A DNA stretch of 64,000 nucleotides from Halomonas heilongjiangensis. Lineage in GTDB: Bacteria > Pseudomonadota > Gammaproteobacteria > Pseudomonadales > Halomonadaceae. Shown here in pieces: positions 8,295 through 18,509 of this stretch. The stretch's first letter is position 1; each line of letters begins with the position of its first letter. The stretch lies in contig NZ_PNRE01000019.1 in assembly GCF_002879645.1 (NCBI RefSeq), positions 103,201 to 167,200 of the forward strand. The letters are read 5' to 3'. The notes under the pieces are model-generated. The model was given only the letters and a program-made list of their open reading frames with translations. It did no database searches and was not told the DNA's origin. The position numbers and the translations under genes are program-made.

Positions 8295-9632
8295 CTAGGG
8301 CGCGGGATCGAGCGAGCCGCGGGGACTGGCCGGGGCGGCGGAGGCGGGTGCCGCCAGGCGGGCGGCCGGATACACGCAGCGGAACAGGGCGCCGTGGCCG
8401 GGGCGGGAGTCGATCTCCAGGCGGGCGTCGTGGCGCAACAGCACGTGCTTGACGATGGCCAGGCCCAGGCCGGTGCCGCCGCTGGCGGCGCTGCGCCCCT
8501 TGTCGACCCGGTAGAAGCGTTCGGTGAGCCGGGGGAGATGCACCGGGTCGATGCCGTCGCCGTCGTCCTCCACCTCCAGGCAGGCGCCCTGGGGGTGGGG
8601 CCTCCAGCGCAGGGTGACCCGGCACCCCTCGGCGGTGTAGCGCACGGCGTTGAAGGCGAGGTTGGAGATGGCGCTGCGGATCTCCTGCTCGCTGCCGATC
8701 AGTCGCCGCGTTTCCTCGACCTCCACGGTGATTCGCTGGCGCCCGGCGGAGAGCGCCTCGGCATCGCGGCGTACGCTCTCCAGCAGGGTGTCCATGGCCA
8801 GGGGCGCGTGGTCGTCGCCGCCCTGGTCGATCTCCAGCCGCGAGAGCAGCAGCAGGTCGTTGACCAGGTTCTGCATGCGCGTGGTCTGCTCCTGCATCCG
8901 GGTCAGGCCGCGGACCAGGCGCGGGGGAAGGCCCTCGACCAGGTCGTGGTAGGTCTCCAGATAGCCGGTCAGCACGGTCAGGGGCGTTCGCAGCTCATGG
9001 GAGACGTTGGCCACGAAATCGCGGCGCATCTCCTCCAGGCGGTGCAGGCGGGTGATGTCGCGGGCCATCAGCAGCCGCTCGTCGTCGCCGTAGAGGGTGA
9101 TCTGGAACTGCAGGATCAGCCGTTCGTCGATCGGCGAGGGCAGGGTCAACGGCTCGCGGTAATCGCGGGCGTGGAAGTAGTCGACGAAGCGCGGGTCGCG
9201 GATCAGGTTGGTGACGTGCTGGCCACGGTCGTGGGCGGCCTCCAGGCCGAGCATCCGGGTGGCGGCACTGTTCCACCACTCCAGGTCGCCGTGCCGGTCG
9301 AGCATCACCACGCTGTCGTGCATCGCCTCGGAGGATTCCTGGATACGCTTGAGGGTGCTGCGCAGCCGGCTCTGGGTGAGGCGCTGGCCCTTCTGGTAAC
9401 GGTAGAGGCGGTCGAACAGCTCGCCCCACAGGCCGCTGGCGGCGGGGGGCTCGGCATGGGGGTTGTGGGTCAGCCAGGTGTGCAGGGCGTGCAGCTGGCG
9501 CAGGTGGTGGAGCAGGCAGAGGGCCAGGCCGGCGGCGAGTCCGAGGCCGGGGGCCGAGAACGTCCAGCCTGCCAGGGCGCCGATGCCGGCGAGCAGGCCC
9601 AGGCGCCAGAGTTCACGGCTCCAGGGGCGCAC
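8295..9632 (-). CDS. phoR: Phosphate regulon sensor histidine kinase PhoR
   Basis: A 445-residue inner-membrane kinase that phosphorylates PhoB when phosphate is scarce. Order: N-terminal hydrophobic region (residues 11-42), a linker, PAS domain (about 95-195, DSVVMLDRHGDLEWWN), HisKA with H212 in FVANVSHELRTPL, and an ATPase domain with N box FNAVRYT, G1 DDGDGI and G2 GGTGLGLAIV. The likely start is GTG at 9632, one base past the phoB stop, so it is translationally coupled to phoB. Length fits PhoR. Confidence 0.95.
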   Translation of the reverse strand: MRPWSRELWRLGLLAGIGALAGWTFSAPGLGLAAGLALCLLHHLRQLHALHTWLTHNPHAEPPAASGLWGELFDRLYRYQKGQRLTQSRLRSTLKRIQESSEAMHDSVVMLDRHGDLEWWNSAATRMLGLEAAHDRGQHVTNLIRDPRFVDYFHARDYREPLTLPSPIDERLILQFQITLYGDDERLLMARDITRLHRLEEMRRDFVANVSHELRTPLTVLTGYLETYHDLVEGLPPRLVRGLTRMQEQTTRMQNLVNDLLLLSRLEIDQGGDDHAPLAMDTLLESVRRDAEALSAGRQRITVEVEETRRLIGSEQEIRSAISNLAFNAVRYTAEGCRVTLRWRPHPQGACLEVEDDGDGIDPVHLPRLTERFYRVDKGRSAASGGTGLGLAIVKHVLLRHDARLEIDSRPGHGALFRCVYPAARLAAPASAAPASPRGSLDPAP

Positions 9633-9633
9633 G

Positions 9634-10323
<690 letters not shown>

Positions 10324-10373
10324 CCCGGGGCCTCGTGGTCAATGACGGGTCGATGACGATGACAGCATGTCCT

Positions 10374-10392
10374 TGTGACAATAACGTGACAG
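10374..10392 (-). promoter_or_regulatory. Pho box upstream of phoB
   Basis: On the minus strand this reads CTGTCACGTTATTGTCACA, two half-sites 11 bases apart that match the PhoB consensus nearly base for base. It lies 50 bases before the phoB start, between ubiA and phoB, predicting positive autoregulation of phoBR. A further isolated CTGTCAT lies at 10359-10365. Confidence 0.85.
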
Positions 10393-10410
10393 TGCCGTGC
10401 CGCGCCAGGT

Positions 10411-11307
10411 TCAGCCGCCCTCCAGCGCCGGCCACAGGCTGAGCGCGATACCGGCGAACACCACCAGGCCCGACCAGTGGTTGTTGAGGAAGGCCTGGAA
10501 GCAGCGCTCGCGATCCCGGTGGCGGATCAGGAACTGCTGATGGATGAAGGTCGCCGCCATGGCCGCCAGCCCCACCCAGAAGAAGCCGCCCAGGGCCAGG
10601 CGGGTACCGGCCCAGGCCAGCAGCACCAGCGTCAGCCCCTGCAGCAGGCCGATCATCAGCCGATCGGCGTGGCCGAACAGCACGGCGGTGGACTTGATGC
10701 CGATCTTCAGGTCGTCGTCGCGGTCGACCATGGCGTATTCGGTGTCGTAGGCCACGGTCCAGGCCACGTTGGCGAGGAACAGCAGCCAGGCCTCGGCCGG
10801 GACCCGTCCCAGCACCGCGCCGAAGGCCATGGGGATCGCCCAGGAGAAGGCGGCGCCCAGGAACAGCTGCGGCAGGTGGGTGTAGCGCTTCATGAAGGGG
10901 TAGATGAAGGCCAGCACCACGCCCACCAGAGAGAGCATCACGGTGAACGGGTTGGTGAACCAGACCAGCACGAAGGCGGCGCTCACCAGCACCAGGAACA
11001 GCGCCTGGGCCTCGCCTTCGCCGATACGCCCGGTGGCCAGGGGGCGGTGCCTGGTGCGCTTGACGTGGCCGTCGAAGTGGCGATCGGCATAGTCGTTGAC
11101 CACGCAGCCGGCGGCACGCATCAGGTAGACCCCGGCGACGAAGATCAGCAGCACGTCGCGGCCGGGCACGCCCTCGGCGGCGAACCACAGGGCCCAGAGG
11201 GTGGGCCACATCAGCAGCCAGGTGCCGATCGGGCGGTCGAGGCGCGTCAGCTGCAGGAAGTCGGGCACTCGGGCCAGGCCCTTGGGGCGCATCAGGGATC
11301 GGTCCAT
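10411..11307 (-). CDS. ubiA: 4-hydroxybenzoate octaprenyltransferase
   Basis: A 298-residue polytopic membrane enzyme that prenylates 4-hydroxybenzoate in ubiquinone synthesis. Both Asp-rich Mg-prenyl-diphosphate sites are present: NDYADRHFD (near residue 70) and [20 protein letters not shown] (near 190-210). About eight hydrophobic segments fit the family. The start is ATG at 11307 after GAGGACGAG; a second ATG five codons on is possible. ubiC, which makes its substrate, lies 37 bases upstream on the same strand. Confidence 0.95.
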   Translation of the reverse strand: MDRSLMRPKGLARVPDFLQLTRLDRPIGTWLLMWPTLWALWFAAEGVPGRDVLLIFVAGVYLMRAAGCVVNDYADRHFDGHVKRTRHRPLATGRIGEGEAQALFLVLVSAAFVLVWFTNPFTVMLSLVGVVLAFIYPFMKRYTHLPQLFLGAAFSWAIPMAFGAVLGRVPAEAWLLFLANVAWTVAYDTEYAMVDRDDDLKIGIKSTAVLFGHADRLMIGLLQGLTLVLLAWAGTRLALGGFFWVGLAAMAATFIHQQFLIRHRDRERCFQAFLNNHWSGLVVFAGIALSLWPALEGG

Positions 11308-11344
11308 CTCGTCCTCGTGATATCCGGTTTGGCTGCCACGGAGC

Positions 11345-11893
11345 CTAGCGCGAAGGCAGCCCCAGGTCATCCGCCATGCGCTCGAGAAAGAACTCCTGCA
11401 CCAGGACCGCGAAGCGCCCGTGGCGGAACACCGAGCGTCGCCCCCAGGGGCCGCTGGCCGCATGGAAGGGCGGCGGTGAGGCGGTGACCTCGATGGGGCT
11501 GCGCTCCAGGCCCGGCTGGCGGAACAGCCAGCTGCCCAGCGAACGCTCGCCGAGCCGCTCGAGGCGTTGGCCGCGCAACCGGGCCAAGGGTGCCACCGAG
11601 CGGGCCACCACCCAGGGGTGCCCGTCGAGGCACAGTGCGACCTCGCGGCACCAGGCATGGCGGGGGTAGGGAAGGCCCAGTACCCGGGCCTCGTCGTGCC
11701 GGGGGCGAATCAGCCGCTGGTCGAGCAGCCGGACCCGGAAGCGCCGCTCGCCGCCGGCGGCGATCAAGCGCGCGGTGAGGGAGTCGCGTGAGGCGACCCA
11801 CCGCCACCAGTCGGGGCTCATGGCCGGACGGGCCGCCGCCAGGGGCCGCCAGCCGGGAGGGGGGCGGGTCTCGGGCGTCTGGTCGTCGTGCAC
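11345..11893 (-). CDS. ubiC: Chorismate pyruvate-lyase
   Basis: Converts chorismate to 4-hydroxybenzoate, the first committed ubiquinone step. Family landmarks: the DSLTARL region near the N-terminus, [25 protein letters not shown], and [20 protein letters not shown] at the end. No ATG is well placed; by comparison with E. coli UbiC the start should lie in the [11 protein letters not shown] region, and GTG at 11893 is chosen (182 residues). GTG at 11911 or ATG at 11821 are alternatives. ubiA follows in the same operon; the divergent neighbour is the flavoprotein at 12021. Confidence 0.88.
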   Translation of the reverse strand: MHDDQTPETRPPPGWRPLAAARPAMSPDWWRWVASRDSLTARLIAAGGERRFRVRLLDQRLIRPRHDEARVLGLPYPRHAWCREVALCLDGHPWVVARSVAPLARLRGQRLERLGERSLGSWLFRQPGLERSPIEVTASPPPFHAASGPWGRRSVFRHGRFAVLVQEFFLERMADDLGLPSR

Positions 11894-12020
11894 CGGGTCG
11901 CTCCGCGTCACGTTGTCTATCCAGGTCGGTCGGGGGGCGCATAGTGTAACATGTCGTTCCGACACGCTTCCCTGTGGCAGCCCGGCGCAAGCGTCCGGCG
12001 GACATCGTGCAAGGAACACC

Positions 12021-13181
12021 ATGAGCGCACCCCTCACCATCATCGGCTCCGGCATGGCGGGCTTCGGCCTGCTCCGCCAGTTGCGGGCCCTGGACGCCGA
12101 GCGCCCCGTCACCCTGATCACCGCCGACGGTGGCGACGACTACGCGAAGCCGCTGCTCTCCACCGGCTTCGCCAAGCATCTGCCCCCGGGGCGCCTGGCG
12201 GCTCGGTCGGCGCTGGACGTGGCCGACCGGCTGGGTGCCGTGGTGCGTACCCATACCCGGGTCGATGCCATCGACCCGCGGGCCCGTACCCTGAGCATCG
12301 GCGCCGAGACGCTGGCCTGGAGCGAGCTGGTGCTGGCCACCGGGGCGGCCCCGGCACTGTCCTTCGATACTGCCGAGGCGCTGCACGATCGCATCTTCAC
12401 CATCAACGACCTGGACGACTACCGGGGCTTTCACGCTGCCTTGACGGCGCTCGGTCGCCCGGCACGGGTGGCGATCGTCGGTGTCGGCCTGGTGGGCTGC
12501 GAGTTCGCCAACGACCTGGTCGCCGGCGGCCATCGGGTGAGCCTCGTGGCGCCGGAGCGTGCCCCCTTGCCACGGCTGTTGCCGGAGCCGCTGGGCCGGG
12601 CCCTGGGCGAGGCCTTCGCCGGCGCCGGCATGCGCCTTCGCCTGGGACGCACCCTGGCCGCCTTCGAAACGCTGGGCAGCGAGGTCGGGCTGGCGCTGGA
12701 CGACGGTAGCCGGCTCGAGGCCGACCTGGTGCTGGTGGCCACCGGCTTGCGGCCGCGTGCCGCCCTGGCCGAGGCCGCAGGCCTCGAGGTCGGTGTCATG
12801 GGGATCCAAACCGACCGTCTGCTCGCCACCTCCGCCCCCGGCATCCATGCCCTGGGCGACGTGGCCTGCGTCGACGGGATCAATGCGATGTTCGTCCAGC
12901 CGCTGCAGGCCGGTGCCAAGGCCCTGGCCAGGACCCTTGCCGGGACCCCCACGCCGGTGGCCTATGGGGCCTGGCCGGTGCTGGTCAAGACGCCGTTGCT
13001 GCCGGTGGTGGCGCTGCCGCCCACGCGGGCGCCGGCACGCTGGCGCATCGAGGGCGAAGGCGGCGATCTGGCCGCCTTCGCCGAAGACGAGGACGGACGT
13101 TTGATCGGTTTTGCGTTGACAGGGACCTGCGTCCGTCGGAAAGTCGAACTGGCGCGGGCGGCCCCGCCGTTGCTAGGCTAG
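12021..13181 (+). CDS. Rubredoxin-NAD(+) reductase-like FAD flavoprotein
   Basis: A 386-residue two-dinucleotide-fold oxidoreductase. The FAD motif is IIGSGMAGFGLLRQ at the N-terminus, the NAD motif VAIVGVGLVGCEFANDL near residue 150, and the second FAD motif GIHALGDVA near 280. The C-terminal domain has the form found in Pseudomonas rubredoxin reductase, and that gene occupies the same place relative to ubiCA and an HU gene there. It would pass electrons from NADH to rubredoxin, but no rubredoxin gene is visible here. ATG at 12021 follows CAAGGAACACC. Confidence 0.82.
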   Translation: MSAPLTIIGSGMAGFGLLRQLRALDAERPVTLITADGGDDYAKPLLSTGFAKHLPPGRLAARSALDVADRLGAVVRTHTRVDAIDPRARTLSIGAETLAWSELVLATGAAPALSFDTAEALHDRIFTINDLDDYRGFHAALTALGRPARVAIVGVGLVGCEFANDLVAGGHRVSLVAPERAPLPRLLPEPLGRALGEAFAGAGMRLRLGRTLAAFETLGSEVGLALDDGSRLEADLVLVATGLRPRAALAEAAGLEVGVMGIQTDRLLATSAPGIHALGDVACVDGINAMFVQPLQAGAKALARTLAGTPTPVAYGAWPVLVKTPLLPVVALPPTRAPARWRIEGEGGDLAAFAEDEDGRLIGFALTGTCVRRKVELARAAPPLLG

Positions 13182-13409
13182 TGTCGTCAACGACGGCGCT
13201 GCCGGCGATCTGGCCGGGTCTGCTGCACCGTTGCTGGTAGGTGTCATTCGCATGTCGTCATTCCGTGGGCCCGTCGCCCGTCGCGAAGGCGAGTGCTGCG
13301 GGGAGGCCGCATGCGAGTGATGCAGGAGCAGGGTTTCATCGACTCAGATATCAACAACAACACCGGCGAGCGGTTTCGTCGGGAATCAAGCCAATACCAG
13401 GAGGGCTGT

Positions 13410-13685
13410 ATGCGTAAACCAGAACTCGCTGCGGCGATTGCCGAGCGTGCCGATCTCTCCAAGGACAAGGCGAGCCAGGTGCTCAACGTCATCCTCGACG
13501 AGATCACCGGCAGCGTGTCCCAGGGACAGGATGTCTCGTTGATCGGTTTCGGTACTTTCACCGTACGCGAGCGCGCCGCACGGACCGGCAAGAATCCCCA
13601 GACCGGTGCCCCGCTCAAGATTCCGGCCAGCAAGACCGTGGCCTTCAAGCCGGGCAAGGGGCTCAAGGACGCCGTCGCCAAGTAA
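13410..13685 (+). CDS. HU-family nucleoid DNA-binding protein
   Basis: A 91-residue basic histone-like protein. The N-terminal helices (MRKPELAAAIAERADLSKDK) lead into the DNA-binding arm region GFGTFTVRERAARTGKNPQT, typical of HU/IHF, and then PASKTVAFKPGKGLKDAV. The ATG at 13410 follows a strong AGGAGG at 13399-13404; 39 extra in-frame codons upstream are not conserved. The 228-base leader contains AACAACAA at 13353. It corresponds in position to the HU-like gene next to rubredoxin reductase in Pseudomonas. Confidence 0.93.
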   Translation: MRKPELAAAIAERADLSKDKASQVLNVILDEITGSVSQGQDVSLIGFGTFTVRERAARTGKNPQTGAPLKIPASKTVAFKPGKGLKDAVAK

Positions 13686-13700
13686 GGCGGTACTATACAA

Positions 13701-13722
13701 CGGCCCGCGGAAACGCGGGCCG
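13701..13722 (+). terminator. GAAA-tetraloop hairpin after the HU gene
   Basis: CGGCCCGCG (13701-13709), loop GAAA, CGCGGGCCG (13714-13722): a perfect nine-pair stem 15 bases past the HU stop. A U tract is lacking, so it may end transcription weakly or protect the HU mRNA end. Confidence 0.6.
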
Positions 13723-13762
13723 CAGGCTCATCCCCCTTCACCCCCCGGGCGGCGGAACCGAC

Positions 13763-14119
13763 ATGAAGCTGCGACTGATGCTCTGGCTGCTGGGACTGCT
13801 GCTCAAGCGTGCCCTGCGCCGCAAGCCCCGCTTCCGCGAACTGCTCACCGAAATGCGCGGCCTCGACTGGGGCATCGCCACCGAGGATCTCTCCGTCGCC
13901 CGCTTCTACCGCATGTCGCCCCGCGGGATCCGGGCGGGTGCGGGGCTGCCGGTGGATCTCGATCTCGAGCTGCGTTTCGAGGACGAGGCCACGGCCCTCA
14001 AGGTCTTGAAGCAGCCCACCCAGCAGGCGTTCCTCGACGGCATGATCGCCGGCAAGGTGCGTCTGGTCGGCGACTCCGGCGACCTGCAGAAGCTGCAGAA
14101 GCTGCTCAGGCATCTCTAG
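13763..14119 (+). CDS. Small SCP2-like protein of unknown role
   Basis: A 118-residue protein with a hydrophobic, then very basic N-terminus (MKLRLMLWLLGLLLKRALRR) and a body resembling the SCP2/sterol-carrier lipid-binding fold: LELRFEDEATALKVL, QAFLDGMIAGKVRLVGD and a leucine-rich C-terminal helix. Proteins of this type in gammaproteobacteria are mostly uncharacterised; a membrane-surface lipid or quinone carrier role is only a guess. It lies between HU and yccS with its own leader. Confidence 0.6.
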   Translation: MKLRLMLWLLGLLLKRALRRKPRFRELLTEMRGLDWGIATEDLSVARFYRMSPRGIRAGAGLPVDLDLELRFEDEATALKVLKQPTQQAFLDGMIAGKVRLVGDSGDLQKLQKLLRHL

Positions 14120-14229
14120 GCGCGGTCCGGACAGCGTACGGGCTCGGTCCCCGCGACACGCCGTCGTGGCTTATACTAACGTCTGATTCCTGCGGCGCGT
14201 CCTCGCGCTGACTGCCACGACCGGAACGT

Positions 14230-16398
14230 ATGCCGTCGACTCCCCTCTCCCAAGCCCTGCGACACCTCTGGACCCTGGAGCCCTTCGCCTACAGCCTGCG
14301 AGTGTTCATCGCCCTGGCCGGGGTGATGGTGCTGTGCTGGTGGCGTGGCGACATGGCCAGCCTGATCCCTCTGTTCCTGGGCATCATCGCCAGCGCCCTG
14401 GCCGAGACCGACGACAACTGGCAGGACCGGCTGCGGGCGCTGCTGGTAACCCTGGGGTGCTTCACGGTGGCGGCGCTGGCCGTCGAGCTGCTTTTCGACC
14501 GGCCCTGGCTCTTCGCCACCGGCCTGGCGCTCTCGACCTTCGCCATGACCATGCTCGGCGCGGTGAACCAGCGCTACGCGACCATCGCCAGTGCGACGCT
14601 GATCCTGGCGATCTACACCATGATCGGTCTCGAGCAGCGCGGCGCCGCCGCCCTCGACGAGCTGTGGCACGAGCCGGCGCTGCTGGTGGCGGGGGCCGCC
14701 TGGTATGGTGCGATCTCGGTGGTGTGGTGTGCGCTCTTCTCGCGCCAGCCCCTCAAGCAGGCCCTGGCGCAGGTGTTCCGCGAACTCGCTCGCTACCTGG
14801 TGCTCAAGTCGGCGCTGTTCGAGCCGCTCCGCGATCTCGACGTGGAGGCCCGCCGCCTGGCGCTGGCGCGGCAGAACGGTCGGGTGGTCGAGGCCCTCAA
14901 TCAGGCCAAGGAGATGCTCTTCCGGCGCCTGCCGGGCCAGCGCGACGGCGGCAAGCTGGACCGTTACCTCCACCTCTACTTCATCGCCCAGGACATCCAC
15001 GAGCGTGCCAGCTCCACCCACTATCCCTATGTCGACCTGGCCGCGGCCTTCTTCCACCATGACGTGCTGTTCCGGGCCCAGCGCCTGCTCGACCAGCAGG
15101 GGCGGGCCTGCAAGGCGCTGAGTCGGGCGCTACTGCTCAATCGCTCCTTCGACCATGCCCAGAGTGGGCGGGCCCTGGAGGATCTCGACGCCTCGGTGGC
15201 TCACCTGCGGGCCCAGGGACGCCCCGAGTGGCGTGACCTGCTGCACTCCCTGGAGGCGCTGGTCGCCAACCTGGCGACCCTGGAGCGCGCCCTGGCCGGA
15301 GCCCAGCAGCCCGAGCCCGGGGCGGAGGGCGGCGACGACACTCTCTACGATCGCACCCCCCGCGGCGTGAAGGACGTTCGCGAGCGCATTCTCGTCCAAC
15401 TGACGCCGGGGTCGCCGGTGTTCCGCCACGCCCTGCGCCTGACCGTGACCCTGGTGACCGGCTACGGCGTCCTGCACCTGATCCATCCCACCCAGGGCTA
15501 CTGGATCCTGTTGACCAGCGTATTCGTCTGTCGCCCCAGCTTCGGCGCTACCCGGCGCTTCCTGTGGCAGCGCATCCAGGGCACGGTGCTCGGCCTGGTG
15601 GCGGGCTGGGCGCTGATCACCCTGTTCCCGGCGCCGCTGGTGCAGGCCGCCATCGCGGTGCTCGCCGGGGTCGCCTTCTTCGCCCTGCGCGGCCGCCACT
15701 ATACCCTGGCCACGGCATCGATCACCCTGATGGTGCTGTGCTGTTTCAATCAGGTCGGCGACGGCTTCGGGCTGATCTGGCCGCGACTGTTCGACACCCT
15801 GCTGGGGGCGGGCATCGCCGGGCTGGCGGTGCTGCTGATCCTGCCCGACTGGCAGGGCCGCCGGCTACACCGCCAGGCGGCGGCAGCCCTGGCCGCCAAT
15901 CGTGCCTACCTGGGGGCGATCCTCGATCAGTACGACCAGGGCAAGCGCGACGATCTCGGCTATCGGCTGGCCCGGCGCAATGCCCACAACGCCGATGCGG
16001 AGCTCTCGACGCTGCTCGGCAACGTGCTGCAGGAGCCCGGGCCCTTCCGCAAGGACGCCGACACCGGGCTGCGCTTCCTGCTCCACTCCCATACGCTGCT
16101 CAACTACCTCTCTACCCTGGGGGCCCATCGTGGCGAGGGCGAGGGTACGCGCGACGCCCCGATCGGGGAGCTGGCCACGGCGATCGAGGCGTCGCTCGAA
16201 CGCCTGGCCCATGGCCTGGCCCGGCGTGAGCCGGTCGCCGGCGAAGACGAGGCGTTCGGGATGCTGACGGCTCGTCTGGAACGGCTGGCCGGTGAGGAGA
16301 CCCAGGGCGCGCGGCGCTTGCTGCAGACCCAGCTGGCGCTGATCGGTCGTCAGCTGGGTCCGCTGCGTGAGGTGGCGGCGCAGCTGGTGGCGAGATAA
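14230..16398 (+). CDS. yccS: YccS-like FUSC-family inner-membrane protein
   Basis: A 722-residue membrane protein with two blocks of about five to six hydrophobic segments (residues 20-160 and 400-540) separated by a cytoplasmic domain, the architecture of YccS/YhfK and the aromatic-acid exporter-like FUSC family. Diagnostic stretches include PLFLGIIASALAETDDNWQD (near 55) and GYWILLTSVFVCRPSFGATR (near 425). Function is unproven in any organism; export of aromatic or other small molecules is suspected. A TATACT -10-like box lies at 14172. Convergent with recG, 17 bases apart. Confidence 0.88.
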   Translation: MPSTPLSQALRHLWTLEPFAYSLRVFIALAGVMVLCWWRGDMASLIPLFLGIIASALAETDDNWQDRLRALLVTLGCFTVAALAVELLFDRPWLFATGLALSTFAMTMLGAVNQRYATIASATLILAIYTMIGLEQRGAAALDELWHEPALLVAGAAWYGAISVVWCALFSRQPLKQALAQVFRELARYLVLKSALFEPLRDLDVEARRLALARQNGRVVEALNQAKEMLFRRLPGQRDGGKLDRYLHLYFIAQDIHERASSTHYPYVDLAAAFFHHDVLFRAQRLLDQQGRACKALSRALLLNRSFDHAQSGRALEDLDASVAHLRAQGRPEWRDLLHSLEALVANLATLERALAGAQQPEPGAEGGDDTLYDRTPRGVKDVRERILVQLTPGSPVFRHALRLTVTLVTGYGVLHLIHPTQGYWILLTSVFVCRPSFGATRRFLWQRIQGTVLGLVAGWALITLFPAPLVQAAIAVLAGVAFFALRGRHYTLATASITLMVLCCFNQVGDGFGLIWPRLFDTLLGAGIAGLAVLLILPDWQGRRLHRQAAAALAANRAYLGAILDQYDQGKRDDLGYRLARRNAHNADAELSTLLGNVLQEPGPFRKDADTGLRFLLHSHTLLNYLSTLGAHRGEGEGTRDAPIGELATAIEASLERLAHGLARREPVAGEDEAFGMLTARLERLAGEETQGARRLLQTQLALIGRQLGPLREVAAQLVAR

Positions 16399-16415
16399 CC
16401 GCGCATACCGGGCGT

Positions 16416-18509
16416 CTACACCTGCCCGTAGCGCCCGGCCTCCTCGCCCAGCCAGCGCCGGATCAGCGGCCGGCTCGCTTCGGGGTGGCTGGCGAGCAGT
16501 GCCTCGGCCAGTGGCGAGACCCGCTCGAGCAGGTCGGCGTCGCGCTCCAGGTCGGCGATCTTCATCTGGGCGAGCCCCGTCTGGCGGGTGCCCAGCACCT
16601 CGCCGGGGCCGCGCAGCGCCAGGTCCTTCTCGGCGATGCGGAAGCCGTCGGTGGTCTCGCGCATCACCGACAGGCGCTCCCGGGAGTGGGCCGACAGCGG
16701 CCCGTGGTAGAGCAGCACGCAGAAGCTCTCGGTGGAACCGCGCCCGACCCGTCCGCGCAGCTGGTGGAGCTGGGAGAGCCCCAGCCGTTCCGGGTTCTCG
16801 ATGATCATCAGGCTGGCGTTGGGCACGTCGACGCCCACCTCGATCACCGTGGTGGCCACCAGCAGGTCGAGTTCGCCGGCCTTGAAGGCGTCCATCACCG
16901 CGGCCTTCTCGCCGGCCTTCATGCGTCCGTGGACCAGGCCGACGGAAAGCTCCGGCAGCGCCTCGGTGAGTTCGTCGCGGGTCGCCTCGGCGGCCTGGCA
17001 CTGCAGCGCCTCGGACTCCTCGATCAGGGTGCAGACCCAGTAGGCCTGGCGGCCCTCGGCGCAGGCGTGGCGGATACGCGCCACTACCTCGGGACGGCGC
17101 TCGTCGGGCACCACCACCGTCTTCACCGGGGTGCGGCCGGGGGGCAGCTCGTCGATCACCGAGACATCCAGGTCGGCGTAGGCGCTCATCGCCAGGGTGC
17201 GGGGAATGGGGGTGGCGGTCATCACCAGCTGGTGCGGCGTCAGCCCCCCGGCCTCGCCCTTCTCGCGCAGCGCCAGGCGCTGGTGCACGCCGAAACGGTG
17301 CTGCTCGTCGACGATGGCCAGCCCCAGGCGCTGGAAGTGCACGTCGCCCTGGAACAGGGCATGGGTGCCCACCACCATGCGCGCCCGGCCGTCGAGGATC
17401 GCCGCCTTGGTGTCCAGCCGCGCCTTGCCCTTGAGCTTGCCGGCCAGCCAGGCGACCTCGATGCCGAGCGGCTCGAACCAGGCACGAAAGGCGCGGAAGT
17501 GCTGCTCGGCGAGGAGCTCGGTAGGCGCCATCATCGCCGCCTGGCAGTCGCCGGCGATGGCCGACAGCGCCGCCATCGCCGCCACCACCGTCTTGCCCGA
17601 GCCCACGTCGCCCTGCACCAGGCGCAGCATGGGCACCTCGCGGGCCAGGTCGGCGGCGATCTCGTCGAGCACCCGGCGCTGGGCGCCGGTCAGCGAGAAG
17701 GGCAACTGGGTGAGGAAGCGCGCCTGCAGGCTGCGTCCCGAGGGCAGGGCGGGCGCGCCATCGGCCTGGATGCGCAGGCGCACCTCGCGCAGGCTGAGCT
17801 GGTGGGCGAGCAGCTCCTCCAGGGCCAGGCGACGGCTGGCCGGGTGGCGGCCGCTGGCGAGCAGTTCGGGGTCGGCCTCCGGAGGCGGCTGGTGCAGGGC
17901 CCGCAGGCAGTGGTGCAGCTCGAGCAGGTCGAAACGCCGGCGCAGCGCTTCGGGAATCCAGTCGGGCAGCGCCTCCGGCGCGGCGTCGAGGCACGCGAGG
18001 GCCTGCTCGATCAGCGGCCGCAACCGGGTCTGGTGGAGTCCCTCGGTGGTGGGATAGATCGGCGTCAGGTGATCCTCCACCGGCGGGGCGCCGGTACCGA
18101 GCAGCCGATACTCCGGGTGGTAGAGCTCCAGGCCAGTCGCACCGGCGCGGGCCTCGCCGAAGCAGCGCACTCGCGCGCCGGGATGGAACTGCTGCTGCTG
18201 GGCCGGCGAGAAGTGGAAGAAGCGCAGGCTGAGGATGCCGGAGCCGTCGCGCAGCCGCACCAGCAGGCTGCGCCGGCGGCCACGGACCACTTCACCGGCC
18301 ACCACCTCCCCCTCCACCACCGCCTCGTGCCCGGCACGCAGGGTGCCGATGGGGGTGATGCGGGTGCGATCCTGGTAGCGCAGCGGCAGGTGAAACAGCA
18401 GGTCGGCCACGCTGGCGATACGCAGCCGCGCCAGCTTCAGCGACAACGCCTCGCCGACCCCCTTGAGTGACGTGACCGGTGCGTCGAGAGCATTGGTGTC
18501 AGCGCTCAT
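16416..18509 (-). CDS. recG: ATP-dependent DNA helicase RecG
   Basis: A 697-residue superfamily 2 helicase that reverses stalled forks and migrates branched DNA. An N-terminal OB/wedge domain (LRYQDRTRITPIG, near 45-150) precedes the helicase core: motif I GDVGSGKTVVAA, motif II DEQHRFGV, motif III MTATPIPRT, motif V TTVIEVGVDVPNA and motif VI QLRGRVGRG. Length is normal. The ATG at 18509 overlaps the oxyR stop by four bases, so it is coupled to oxyR. Confidence 0.97.
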   Translation of the reverse strand: MSADTNALDAPVTSLKGVGEALSLKLARLRIASVADLLFHLPLRYQDRTRITPIGTLRAGHEAVVEGEVVAGEVVRGRRRSLLVRLRDGSGILSLRFFHFSPAQQQQFHPGARVRCFGEARAGATGLELYHPEYRLLGTGAPPVEDHLTPIYPTTEGLHQTRLRPLIEQALACLDAAPEALPDWIPEALRRRFDLLELHHCLRALHQPPPEADPELLASGRHPASRRLALEELLAHQLSLREVRLRIQADGAPALPSGRSLQARFLTQLPFSLTGAQRRVLDEIAADLAREVPMLRLVQGDVGSGKTVVAAMAALSAIAGDCQAAMMAPTELLAEQHFRAFRAWFEPLGIEVAWLAGKLKGKARLDTKAAILDGRARMVVGTHALFQGDVHFQRLGLAIVDEQHRFGVHQRLALREKGEAGGLTPHQLVMTATPIPRTLAMSAYADLDVSVIDELPPGRTPVKTVVVPDERRPEVVARIRHACAEGRQAYWVCTLIEESEALQCQAAEATRDELTEALPELSVGLVHGRMKAGEKAAVMDAFKAGELDLLVATTVIEVGVDVPNASLMIIENPERLGLSQLHQLRGRVGRGSTESFCVLLYHGPLSAHSRERLSVMRETTDGFRIAEKDLALRGPGEVLGTRQTGLAQMKIADLERDADLLERVSPLAEALLASHPEASRPLIRRWLGEEAGRYGQV

